Below, one piece after another: positions 1 to 8,200 of a stretch of 64,000 nt of DNA. The position numbers and the translations under genes were made by a program. The stretch spans positions 62,001 to 126,000 of the forward strand of contig CAWCWP010000001.1 in NCBI GenBank assembly GCA_963799315.1. The letters run 5' to 3'. Origin of the DNA: Parerythrobacter_A sp963799315 (lineage in GTDB: Bacteria > Pseudomonadota > Alphaproteobacteria > Sphingomonadales > Sphingomonadaceae). The stretch's first letter is position 1. Each line of letters opens with the position of its first letter. Under the pieces are notes generated by a model that worked only from the letters and a program-made list of their open reading frames with translations, did no database searches and was not told where the DNA came from.

Positions 1-827
1 GCCAGCCCATAGCCCAGGATCGCACACGCCAGCACCAGTGCGACAAGTCCCGGCACGCCGAATACCCATGTCGGGCTGAGCATGAAGAGATAGCGCAGGT
101 GCCGCCAGCCGTCGCGCCACGGGCGCAGGTGCGGCGCGCGTTCGCGCAGGTCGGCGGACAGCGTCGCGGGCACTTCGACCATGTCGAGTTTCAGCAGCGC
201 GGCCTTGATGACCATTTCGCTGGCGAATTCCATGCCGGTGCCCGACAGGGCGAGGCGTTCGAACGCATCCTTGCGAATGGCGCGCAGCCCGCAATGCGCA
301 TCGCCCATGCCGGTGCGGAAAAAGATATTGAGCACGCCGGTCAGGCCGGGGTTGCCGATATGACGGTTCTTCCACGGCATCGCGCCCGGTGCGATACCGC
401 CGCGAAACCGGTTGCCCATGCACAGGTCATGGCCCTTTTCCAGTTCGGCGACCATCGCCACGCCTTCGGTGAAATCATAGCTGCCGTCGCAATCGCCCAT
501 AACGATATACCGGCCCGCCGCGCCGTGGCATCCGCCGATCAGCGCCGCGCCATAGCCGCGTTGGGCCACCGGCACGACACGCGCGCCAAGCTGTGTCGCC
601 AGCGTCTGGCTGCCATCGGTCGAGCCGTTGTCCGCAATCACGATTTCGCCGGACAGGTCCAGCTCGGTCCGCATCCTGACCAGCGCTTCCAGCGCGTTGC
701 CGATGCAGTGCGGCAGGCTGTCGACCTCGTCCAGGCAGGGCATCACGATGGTCACGTCCGGCGTATCGACGGCCGTGCCGCCGGCAATGTCCGCCTCGCC
801 TGTGCCGATCCGTCCCACAACGCTCAT
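1..827 (-). CDS. Family 2 glycosyltransferase (dolichol-phosphate mannosyltransferase-like), partial at window start
   Basis: Reading the minus strand from ATG at 827 gives an open frame that runs off the window edge, so the C-terminus is missing. The N-terminal half has the GT-A signature of GT2 enzymes: VTIVMPCLDE near residue 25, then IADNGSTDGS, and VMGDCDGSYDF, which carries the metal-binding DxD-like aspartates. It would transfer a sugar from a nucleotide-sugar to a lipid or polyisoprenyl phosphate at the cytoplasmic membrane face. A hydrophobic stretch at the readable end (FGVPGLVALVLACAILG) fits the C-terminal membrane segments of this subfamily. Acceptor and sugar cannot be told from the sequence. 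Confidence 0.85.
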   Translation of the reverse strand, partial: MSVVGRIGTGEADIAGGTAVDTPDVTIVMPCLDEVDSLPHCIGNALEALVRMRTELDLSGEIVIADNGSTDGSQTLATQLGARVVPVAQRGYGAALIGGCHGAAGRYIVMGDCDGSYDFTEGVAMVAELEKGHDLCMGNRFRGGIAPGAMPWKNRHIGNPGLTGVLNIFFRTGMGDAHCGLRAIRKDAFERLALSGTGMEFASEMVIKAALLKLDMVEVPATLSADLRERAPHLRPWRDGWRHLRYLFMLSPTWVFGVPGLVALVLACAILGYGL

Positions 828-911
828 CGTCTTCTCCGCTTCAGTATGTGCAAAGCGGGAATGACCAGAGATGGTTAAGGTATCGTCAACGGCAGGCTGT
901 CCCGCATCGTC

Positions 912-1682
912 CTATGCGGCGAGGAAACCGCCATCCACCGGCAGGATCGCGCCGTTCACGAACGACGCCGCATCGCTGGCGAGGAAGGCGACGGCTTGCG
1001 CCACTTCCTCGTTTTTGCCGTATCGCTTCATCGGGATAAGCGCCTCGAATCCTGCCTGCGCGGCGGCTTGCGCTTCGGGCGGGGCCACCATGCTTTCGAT
1101 CTTGCGCATCATCGCATTGTCGATGGGCGCGGGCGCGACGGCGTTCACCCGCACGCCGAACTCGGCCAGTTCCAGCGCGGCAACTTGCACCAGCCCCGCC
1201 ACCGCGTGCTTGCTGGGTGTGTAGGCACCAAGGCCCGGCACGCCGACCAGACTGGCGACAGAGCCCGTCACCACGATTGCACCGCCGCCGCTGTCGAGCA
1301 TGGCGAGCGCGCCGTGCTTGATGCACAGGAACGTACCGTCGACATTGATGCGCTGGACGGAGGAAAATTCCTCCAGCTCCAGATCGAGCAGCGGCTTGAC
1401 CGTGCCCTCGGTCCCCGCATTCGCAATGAGGATGTCGACGCGTCCGAAGGCGGATTTGGTTGCGGCGACCAGTGCCTTGACCGCGTCTTCGCTGGAGATA
1501 TCGGCGACCTGGTGTCGCACCGCGTCCCCGCCATCGAGCTGCGCGGCGGCGTCTGCCAGCTTGCCCGCATCGCGCGCCGCCAGCATGACATTCGCGCCGC
1601 CGTCCAGCAGGACGCGCGCAACCGCCAGCCCGATTCCGCCGCTGCCGCCCGTTACGATGGCTGTTTTGCCGGTGAAATCCAT
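912..1682 (-). CDS. SDR family oxidoreductase
   Basis: A 256-residue classical short-chain dehydrogenase/reductase. The NAD(P)-binding TGGSGGIG is at residues 11-18, NAG at 88-90, catalytic Ser141, and the YxxxK pair is Tyr154/Lys158 (YTPSK). The C-terminus ends with the usual PVDGGFLAA. I chose ATG at 1682 because GGGAG lies just upstream on the minus strand; the frame stays open further upstream to 1769 but that extension looks non-coding. It is divergent from the P450 operon and shares its promoter region, so it probably belongs to the same catabolic programme. Substrate is unknown; the alcohol/ketone chemistry is inferred from family. Confidence 0.88.
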   Translation of the reverse strand: MDFTGKTAIVTGGSGGIGLAVARVLLDGGANVMLAARDAGKLADAAAQLDGGDAVRHQVADISSEDAVKALVAATKSAFGRVDILIANAGTEGTVKPLLDLELEEFSSVQRINVDGTFLCIKHGALAMLDSGGGAIVVTGSVASLVGVPGLGAYTPSKHAVAGLVQVAALELAEFGVRVNAVAPAPIDNAMMRKIESMVAPPEAQAAAQAGFEALIPMKRYGKNEEVAQAVAFLASDAASFVNGAILPVDGGFLAA

Positions 1683-1736
1683 GACGTGTTCTCCCAATGT
1701 AAAATGCGCAAGTATTGGGCTTTTATCGCTTAGCCC

Positions 1737-1766
1737 TTGACCCGCTGCCAAATGTGACGATGATAT
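1737..1766 (+). promoter_or_regulatory. Candidate sigma70-type promoter for the P450 operon
   Basis: TTGACC at 1737-1742 and TGATAT at 1761-1766 are separated by 18 bases, inside the divergent gap between the minus-strand SDR and the P450 gene. Visual match only; the start site is not established. A good ribosome binding site (GGGAGG, 1849-1854) precedes the P450 ATG at 1864. Confidence 0.35.
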
Positions 1767-1863
1767 CATGTTCGCATCCGGCGCATCGTGTCAAGCACGG
1801 GCAATGGCGGCGATGCCGGTCGGGCACCTGTCCGGACCGGCCCATGTTGGGAGGCATGGCTTT

Positions 1864-3069
1864 ATGGCGACAAGCGCGCGCGAGACTGCGGATATCGACC
1901 TGATCGACGTCGCGCCGTTTGCTGCGGGCGATCAATATGCTGCCTTCCGCCATTTGCGCGACCATGCGCCGGTCCACTGGAACACCGGTCCCGATGCCGC
2001 GACGATCCCCGGCGACGGGTTCTGGGCGCTGACGCGGCACGAGCACGTTGCCGCCATCGCGCGCGACCATCGCGGTTTCGTCAGCGGCAGGGCACGCAAA
2101 TCCGCGACAAGCGCGCCGAGGGATCGGGTGCGCGCAGCGTCCATAACAGCGATGCGCCCCACCATTCGCGTTTGCGTGCACCGGGTGTCGCGGCCTTTGC
2201 GCGCAGTGCGGTCGGGCGGCGCGAGGCATGGGTGCGCGATGTCATCCGCGACCTGATCCTTGCCGCACCGCAGGGCGAGCCGTTCGACTTCGTGGAGCGG
2301 ATTGCCGTGACCATCCCGATGATCGTGTTCGCGGGGTGCTCGGGGTGCCCGAAAGCCGCCAGCGCGATCTGGTGTCGTGGGCCAACACGATGAGCGACGT
2401 GCGCGCAACCGAGCCGCAACAGGGTGACGCCCGCGCGCATTTGTTCGCCTATTTTCGCCAGCTTGTTGCAGATAAGAAGGGCGCACCGGGCGATAATGTG
2501 GCTTCGGCACTGGCGCAGGCGGAAGGCGCAGCCGCGCCCTTCACCGACGAGGAGCTGGACGCCTATTTCATGGTGCTGACCGTGGCAGGGAACGAGACAA
2601 CGCAATTCCTACTGACCGGCGGGCTGGAGGAATTGCTGCGCCATCCCGAACAGGTGCAGAGCTGCGCGACGACGCCAGCGCCATTCCGGGCGCGGTGGAG
2701 GAAATGGCGCGCTGGGTGTCGCCCGTCATCCAGATGCGGCGGACAGCGGTGGAGGATGGCGACCTGTTTGGTACGCCGATAACGGCAGGCGACAAGGTGG
2801 TGCTGTATTTCGCCTCCGCCAATCGCGACGAGCGGGTGTTCGACGCGCCCGAGCAATTCCGCATCGACCGCAAGCCCAACCCGCATCTCGCCTTCGGTAT
2901 CGGCGCGCATTTCTGCATGGGCGCGCATCTGGCGCGGCTGGAAGCGCGGATATTTCTCGAAGAGCTGTTCGCGACGATGCGGCATATCCGCGTGGTGGAA
3001 CCGGCGCGGCGCGCGGCGAACAACTGGTTCAGCGGCTATGACCGGCTGATGGTGGAGTGGTCACGATGA
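1864..3069 (+). CDS. Cytochrome P450 (three frameshifts as read)
   Basis: A haem-thiolate monooxygenase of about 400 residues, spread over three frame changes near 2088, 2332 and 2661. Each is explained by one missing base; the second lies in a G run. The motifs appear in the correct order: I-helix AGNETT, K-helix ExxR within EEMARW, and the haem-binding loop FGIGAHFCMG with the cysteine ligand. The start at 1864 has GGGAGG nine bases upstream. It heads an operon with overlapping stop/start codons into an SDR. It probably hydroxylates the hydrophobic substrate of the pathway using a ferredoxin partner not seen here. The P450 subfamily cannot be assigned by eye. The conserved motifs on both sides of each break suggest indel errors rather than gene decay. 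Confidence 0.85.
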
Positions 3070-3854
3070 GCGCCCCGAACACCGAACGACTACGCCGCAC
3101 CCTTATTACCGGCGCGGCAAGCGGCATCGGTGCGGCGCTGGTCAAACGGCTTGCCGACGCTGGCGAGGAAGTCGTGGGTATCGACCGACGATCCGCCGAT
3201 AATATTGTCGCGTGCGACCTTTCCGACGAAGCTGCGGTCGCCGGTCTGGCGCGCGATTGCGGTCCGGTCGATGCCATTGCCCATGTCGCGGGACTGCCCG
3301 GCACCAGCGATTCCGCCGATATCGTACGCGTGAATTTCCTCGCCATCCGGCAGTTGAGCGATGCGCTGCACGATACGCTGATGCAAGCGGACCAGCCAGC
3401 CATCGTGTCGGTCAGCAGCATTACCGCGCACCGCTGCGAGATATCCGACGCGCGCCTTGCGGAACTGGCCGATGCGCCTGCCGATGAAATCCGGCAGGAA
3501 GCCGCCGCGATGGACGGAACGGCTGCCTATGCCTTTTCCAAGAAGCTGCTGAATGTCTGGACCAGCGTGCAGGCCGCGCGACTTATCGGTGCCGGATGCC
3601 GGGTCAATGCCGTCGCGCCGGGGCCGGTCGAAACCGCCATTCTCGATGATTTTCGCCGCTCGATGGGCGCAGACCGTATCGCCGCTGCTGCGAAGCTGGC
3701 CGGACGGCACGGCACGCCCGACGAAATCGCCGCCGCCGCACAGTTCCTGCTGTCGCCCGCCGCAAGCTGGGTCAACGGCGTGGTGCTGGACTGCGACGGT
3801 GGTTTCGGCGCGGCGCGCTTTGCCAATTCAATCGAACAAGAAGGCACCCGATGA
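3066..3854 (+). CDS. SDR family oxidoreductase, 3-alpha-hydroxysteroid dehydrogenase-like
   Basis: 262 residues from the ATG that overlaps the P450 stop (ATGA at 3066-3069). TGAASGIG is at residues 15-22 and the catalytic pair is Tyr155/Lys159 in YAFSK. The short nucleotide-binding half with IVACDLSD, and the long insertion before the active-site tyrosine, resemble the 3-alpha-hydroxysteroid dehydrogenase/carbonyl reductase branch known from Comamonas. In this operon it would oxidise the alcohol made by the P450, or reduce a keto-acyl-CoA (the LvaD role in the levulinate pathway). Assignment to the branch is from remembered family features, not from a search. Confidence 0.88.
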   Translation: MSAPNTERLRRTLITGAASGIGAALVKRLADAGEEVVGIDRRSADNIVACDLSDEAAVAGLARDCGPVDAIAHVAGLPGTSDSADIVRVNFLAIRQLSDALHDTLMQADQPAIVSVSSITAHRCEISDARLAELADAPADEIRQEAAAMDGTAAYAFSKKLLNVWTSVQAARLIGAGCRVNAVAPGPVETAILDDFRRSMGADRIAAAAKLAGRHGTPDEIAAAAQFLLSPAASWVNGVVLDCDGGFGAARFANSIEQEGTR

Positions 3855-5002
3855 CACGCACCATCGACACCGAACCGCACCTCGCTGCGCTGCTGGAACA
3901 GCGCAAGGCGCGCCGCGCCGCGCCACCCTATATCCCGCAAGTGGACAGCGAAGTGCGCGGCCTGCTGGAGACGTTTTTCGCCAAAGAGGAACCCGGCGCG
4001 ACCATCGGTGATGTGTCGCGGTTGGGCGGCGGGGCGTCGAAAGAGCAATTCGTCTTCTCGTTGACCAAAAAGGGCGGCGAGCCGCAACGCTATGTTCTGC
4101 GGATGGACCCCGAAGAAGCGATCACCGAAACCAGCCGCTCGCGCGAATGGGATGTGCTGCGCGCGATGAAGGGCGTGGTGCCGGTGCCGCAACCGATCTG
4201 GATCGATGCCGAGGGCACCACGTTCCCGCGCCCGGCGCTGATCATGAAAATGATGCCGGGCAGCCCGAAGCCCACGTCGCTCGATCTCAGCGTGACGGGG
4301 CTGGGCACCGTGCTGGGCGATCCGCTGCGCGACACGATCCGCCCGCAATATCTCGATATGCTGGTCGCCATCCACAATTTCGACTGGCGGAATGCTGAGC
4401 TTCCTTCATACGCCGCGCCCGATGCGGATCCGAAGCAGGCGACCCGCTGGCTGATCGCGTTCTGGAAAGAACTGCTGGAACAGGATGCGGTGGCGAAGGA
4501 GCCGGTCATCCGGCTGGCGACGCAATGGCTGGAAGCCAACATTCCCGATTGCGACGAACTGAGCCTGGTGCATGGCGATTTCCGCACCGGCAATTACCTG
4601 TTCGACGAGGCGACGGGCGAAGTGACCGCCATGCTCGACTGGGAAATGAGCTATATCGGGGACCGCCACGCCGATTTCGGGTGGCTGCTGCAACCGGTGT
4701 TCGGCACCGTGATCGACGGCACGTTCCGCGCCAGTGACATCTTTGCGGGCGAAGAGGATTTCATAGCGGCCTACGAAGCGGCGGGCGGACGTCCGGTGGA
4801 CCGCGAGCGCCTGCATTACTTCACCGTTTTCAATAACTGGAAAAGCTACATCCTCGTCAGCGTGCTGGGCATGCGCGCGGCGAAGGAGGCGCACAACCAT
4901 CAGGACGTGCTGCTGACATTCCTCGCTGCCACCGGCCCGCAATTCGTGGACGAACTGGCGCGCCTGTTGGCGGCCGATCCGGGACAGGGAGACGCATCAT
5001 GA
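3851..5002 (+). CDS. APH-family phosphotransferase (LvaA/ACAD10-11 kinase-like)
   Basis: 383 residues, starting at the ATGA overlap with the SDR. The kinase signature is complete: a glycine-rich loop near residue 58 (SRLGGGASKE), catalytic Asp243 and Asn248 in HGDFRTGN, and metal-binding Asp263 in MLDWE. This subfamily is annotated as aminoglycoside phosphotransferase-like, but beside acyl-CoA genes its known relatives phosphorylate 4-hydroxyacyl-CoA (LvaA of Pseudomonas putida; kinase domain of mammalian ACAD10/11). The next gene encodes a small protein in the position of LvaB. I therefore infer a hydroxyacyl-CoA kinase, not antibiotic resistance. Confidence 0.85.
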   Translation: MTRTIDTEPHLAALLEQRKARRAAPPYIPQVDSEVRGLLETFFAKEEPGATIGDVSRLGGGASKEQFVFSLTKKGGEPQRYVLRMDPEEAITETSRSREWDVLRAMKGVVPVPQPIWIDAEGTTFPRPALIMKMMPGSPKPTSLDLSVTGLGTVLGDPLRDTIRPQYLDMLVAIHNFDWRNAELPSYAAPDADPKQATRWLIAFWKELLEQDAVAKEPVIRLATQWLEANIPDCDELSLVHGDFRTGNYLFDEATGEVTAMLDWEMSYIGDRHADFGWLLQPVFGTVIDGTFRASDIFAGEEDFIAAYEAAGGRPVDRERLHYFTVFNNWKSYILVSVLGMRAAKEAHNHQDVLLTFLAATGPQFVDELARLLAADPGQGDAS

Positions 5003-5454
5003 ACCCCAGCGTACAGGACCGCCTCGACAGCTGTGTGCGGGCATTGGAGCATGTCATCCTGCCCGCCCTGCCCGAAAGCGCGGCGCTTGCCCGCGAGCAG
5101 GTGATGCTGGTGATGGGGCAAGTGCAGATTATCCGCGCACAACTGGACGCGACGCCCGCGTTCGAGGCCGAAGAAGCGCAGGATATCGAGGTGATGGCGC
5201 GCGCGCTGCTCGATGCGTCAGAGGGCGAAGCGAGCGAACTGAAAGCCGCACTGGACAATGCTGGCGATGCAATCCCGCGCGAACGCACCGCCGCCTTGCA
5301 GGACGCCATCGACAGCTTCCTGCGCAGTTATGACACCGCTGGCGGGCCACCCGCCGATATCGCGCGGATCGTGTGCGAGCACGGCGCGCAGCGTGCGGGC
5401 AAGGATCGGGCCTGGTTCGCCGCGATGGGCTTCGACCAGGGTTTTGCCGGATGA
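4999..5454 (+). CDS. Small conserved-context protein, possible LvaB-like partner of the phosphotransferase
   Basis: 151 residues, overlapping its neighbours by ATGA on both sides (4999 and 5451). It is acidic, largely helical by composition, and has no signal peptide or membrane segment. I do not recognise a named domain with certainty. Its length, its position directly after an APH-type kinase, and an N-terminal stretch containing ILPALP recall the small LvaB/DUF6285-type proteins that are needed for LvaA activity. Function as a kinase partner is inference from gene order. Confidence 0.7.
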   Translation: MNPSVQDRLDSCVRALEHVILPALPESAALAREQVMLVMGQVQIIRAQLDATPAFEAEEAQDIEVMARALLDASEGEASELKAALDNAGDAIPRERTAALQDAIDSFLRSYDTAGGPPADIARIVCEHGAQRAGKDRAWFAAMGFDQGFAG

Positions 5455-6137
5455 ATGAAACCGCCGATCTGACCGCCGATACGGTACTGGGCATTTTCGA
5501 CAAATCGCGCGTCGATGCCCCGACCGAGCGCGGCCGGGCAACGCGCAGCAAGCTGATGGCGGCAGCCGAAGTCTGTTTTGCCCAGACCGGGTTCGACGGC
5601 ACAACGGTGGCGGCGATCACCGCGCGCGCCGGGGTAAGCCACGGCAATTTCTACCGCCATTTCACCGGCAAGGACGCCATTCTTATCGCTGTCGTCGCCG
5701 ACCTGTATGGCGATTTGCGGCAGGCCAGCGGTGGCGGTGGCGCGGTAACCAAGCCCACGCTCGACGGGCTGGTACAGCGCAACACCGCATTTTTCCGCAA
5801 CTATGCCGAGCGTCGCCACCTGTTCCGGGTCACGCGGGAAGCGGCGGCGCGTCCCGAAGCCGATCTGTTCCGCACCATGTGGCTATCCGTGCGCGGCCTG
5901 TTCATCGAACGCAGCACACGCTGGATCCTGCAATGCCAGACGCAGGGACATGTCGGCGAGGCGCTGGACGCGGGCGCGACGGCGGCGGCACTGGGCGCGA
6001 TGACCGAGCAGATGGCGTATCTGGAACTCGGCCTGCCGAAAGCCGAGCCGACCGATGCGCTGACAGAGCGGCTGGGCTACACCAGCGGGCTAATCTGGTT
6101 CAACACGCTGGCCGGCGGGGATGGCAGGCAGGGATGA
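5451..6137 (+). CDS. TetR/AcrR family transcriptional regulator
   Basis: 228 residues from the ATG overlapping the upstream stop. The N-terminal HTH covers about residues 25-70, ending in the typical VSHGNFYRHFTGKDAIL recognition-helix region. The remainder is a helical ligand-binding and dimerisation domain. Being inside the operon, coupled on both sides, it is likely to control the P450-kinase-ligase genes in response to the substrate or an acyl-CoA intermediate. No operator could be identified because its own upstream region is coding. Confidence 0.88.
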   Translation: MNETADLTADTVLGIFDKSRVDAPTERGRATRSKLMAAAEVCFAQTGFDGTTVAAITARAGVSHGNFYRHFTGKDAILIAVVADLYGDLRQASGGGGAVTKPTLDGLVQRNTAFFRNYAERRHLFRVTREAAARPEADLFRTMWLSVRGLFIERSTRWILQCQTQGHVGEALDAGATAAALGAMTEQMAYLELGLPKAEPTDALTERLGYTSGLIWFNTLAGGDGRQG

Positions 6138-6727
6138 AGCAGCTCCTCCTCATCCGGCACGGCGCACCCGATGTCGAAGGGGCCGATCCGCAAGTCGATC
6201 CGCCGCTGAATGCGCTCGGCCATCGTCAGGCTGCGCTGAGCGGGGAGCGACTGGCAGGGGAACCGGTGGACCTTATCGTCTCCAGCCCGCTGCGTCGTGC
6301 CATGCAGACCGCACAGCCGCTGGCGGACGCGCTTGGCCTGCCCGTCACGTCCGAGGCGGGTATGGCGGAAGTGGATCAGGGCCGCGCGCAATATGTCGCG
6401 GTGGAAGCGTGGCGGGCCGAAGGTGGCGCGAAATGGCAGGCTTTCCTCGATAACCCGGTGGTCGCGCTGGGCGGGAACCATGAGAGCTTCGTTGCAGGCG
6501 TCGAAGCATCGCTGGATGCGATTTTGTGCGGCGCGGGCAATCGGGTGGCGGTGTTCACGCATGGCCTGCCGATCAATGTCGCGCTGGCACGGGCGGTGGG
6601 TGCGGGCAGCCTCGCGCGCTTCGCCCCGCGCCACGCCAGCATCACGCGGATGGCGGGTACCTGCATCGACGACCTGCGGTTGCTCAGTTTCAACGAAGCG
6701 ACGCATTTTCCGGCGGGTGGCGCATGA
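6134..6727 (+). CDS. Histidine phosphatase family protein (phosphoglycerate mutase-like)
   Basis: 197 residues, starting at ATGA with the TetR stop. The catalytic RHG motif is Arg8-His9-Gly10, followed by SSPLRRAMQTA (second arginine) and the late FTHG histidine. It is thus a two-histidine phosphatase or mutase of the cobC/gpm fold. No signal peptide. It sits in an operon with a probable acyl-CoA kinase and an acyl-CoA ligase, which raises the possibility that it acts on a phosphorylated pathway intermediate; that is inference only. Confidence 0.85.
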   Translation: MKQLLLIRHGAPDVEGADPQVDPPLNALGHRQAALSGERLAGEPVDLIVSSPLRRAMQTAQPLADALGLPVTSEAGMAEVDQGRAQYVAVEAWRAEGGAKWQAFLDNPVVALGGNHESFVAGVEASLDAILCGAGNRVAVFTHGLPINVALARAVGAGSLARFAPRHASITRMAGTCIDDLRLLSFNEATHFPAGGA

Positions 6728-8200
6728 GCTGGCCCGGCGCGATAGCGGAGCGGACGCCCGATCGCATTGCGCTGGTGCTGGGTAATGCGCGCATGACTTA
6801 TGGCGAGCTTGCGCGCCGCGCCGAACGGCTCGCCGGCGTGCTGGCGCAGCGCGGCTGTCGTGCTGACGACACCGTTGCGGTCGTTCTGGGCAACAGCCCC
6901 GAATTCTTCGTCGCGGCGTGGGCGGCGCAGATGTCCGGCCTGTATTTCGTGCCGATGTCCGAAAAGATGCCTGCTGCGGAACGCGACCATATCCTGTCGG
7001 ACAGCGGCGCGCGCGATAGTCCTCACGCGAGCCAGCGATTGCGCCGATGCCTTGCCGCCCGAAGAGTGGGACGGGCCGACCGCCGCTTTCGAACGGATCG
7101 AAGGCAGCGACATGCTCTACACCTCCGGAACGACGGGCAAGCCGAAGGGCGTGAAACGTCCGCTGGCCCGTGCCTCGCTGGGCAGCGACGCCCGTCGCAC
7201 GGACCGCGCGCGCGACCTGTTCGGCATGGACGAGCAGACCGTCTTTCTCAGCCCCGCGCCACTCTATCACGCCGCGCCATTACGCTATGCGATGACGGTG
7301 CAGCGGCTGGGCGGGACTGTGGTGGCGATGGAGCGGTTTGATGCGGCCCGCGCTCTGGACCTGATTGTCGCCGAAAAGGTCACGCACAGCCAGTGGGTGC
7401 CGACCATGTTTTCGCGCATTCTCGCCCTGCCCGACCGGCCTGCCGCGACGGACCATCATGTCTGCGCCATCCATGCAGGCGCGCCGTGTCCGCAGGAGGT
7501 GAAGCGCCGGATGATCGCGCTGTGGGGACCGATCCTGCACGAATATTACAGCGGCACCGAGGCGGTCGGTTTCACGCATATTACCAGCGCCGAATGGCTC
7601 GCCCATCCCGGCAGCGTGGGCCGCGCCTACGGGTCCACGATCCATATTCTCGACGAGGACGATGGCGAAGTCCCGACAGGCGAAACGGGCCGCGTCTTCT
7701 TCGAAAGCCGCACAGCGCACGCCTATCACGGCGACACGGACAAGACAGCGGCGGCGACCAGCGCGCAGGGCTGGGCCACGATGGGCGATATCGGCCATCT
7801 GGACGGAGAGGGTTTCCTGTACCTGACCGACCGCGCCGCTTTCACCATCATATCGGGCGGCGCAAATATCTATCCGGCGCAAGTCGAGGAGGCGCTTATG
7901 GCCGACCCGGCAGTCGTGGATTGCGCAGTGTTCGGCGTGCCCGATGCCGACTTAGGCGAGGCGGTGCAGGCTGTTGTCGAACTGGTGGAAGGACACGCAG
8001 CCGACGCCCCAACCGCAATCGATATGGCCGACCGTCTTCGCAGTCAGGTCGCAAGCTACAAGCTGCCACGCGCCATAGCTTTCGTGGATCGGGTGCCGCG
8101 CATGGACAGCGGGAAAATCCGCAAACGCGATCTCGTCGAAGCCTATCGTGATCCAGCTTTGCGCGGTTTTGCAACGCGGGCGCTGGAGGTGGCGCGGTGA
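6724..8200 (+). CDS. AMP-dependent acyl-CoA synthetase (one frameshift as read)
   Basis: ANL-superfamily ligase of about 490 residues starting at the ATGA overlap with the phosphatase gene. The P-loop YTSGTTGKPKG is intact, followed by the YYSGTEA and YLTDR motifs and the C-terminal lysine region PRMDSGKIRKRDL. The frame changes near 7012 in a GC repeat; restoring two bases gives a continuous GARAIVLT. It activates a carboxylic acid to acyl-AMP and then acyl-CoA, supplying the acyl-CoA genes of this operon. Substrate chain type is unknown. Confidence 0.88.

Noticed and set aside
1864..3069. Programmed frameshifting in the P450 gene.
   Set aside because: There are three separate shifts without slippery heptamers, and the same kind of break affects many unrelated genes.
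3851..5002. Aminoglycoside resistance enzyme.
   Set aside because: The APH fold is shared with small-molecule kinases, and the operon context is acyl-CoA catabolism.
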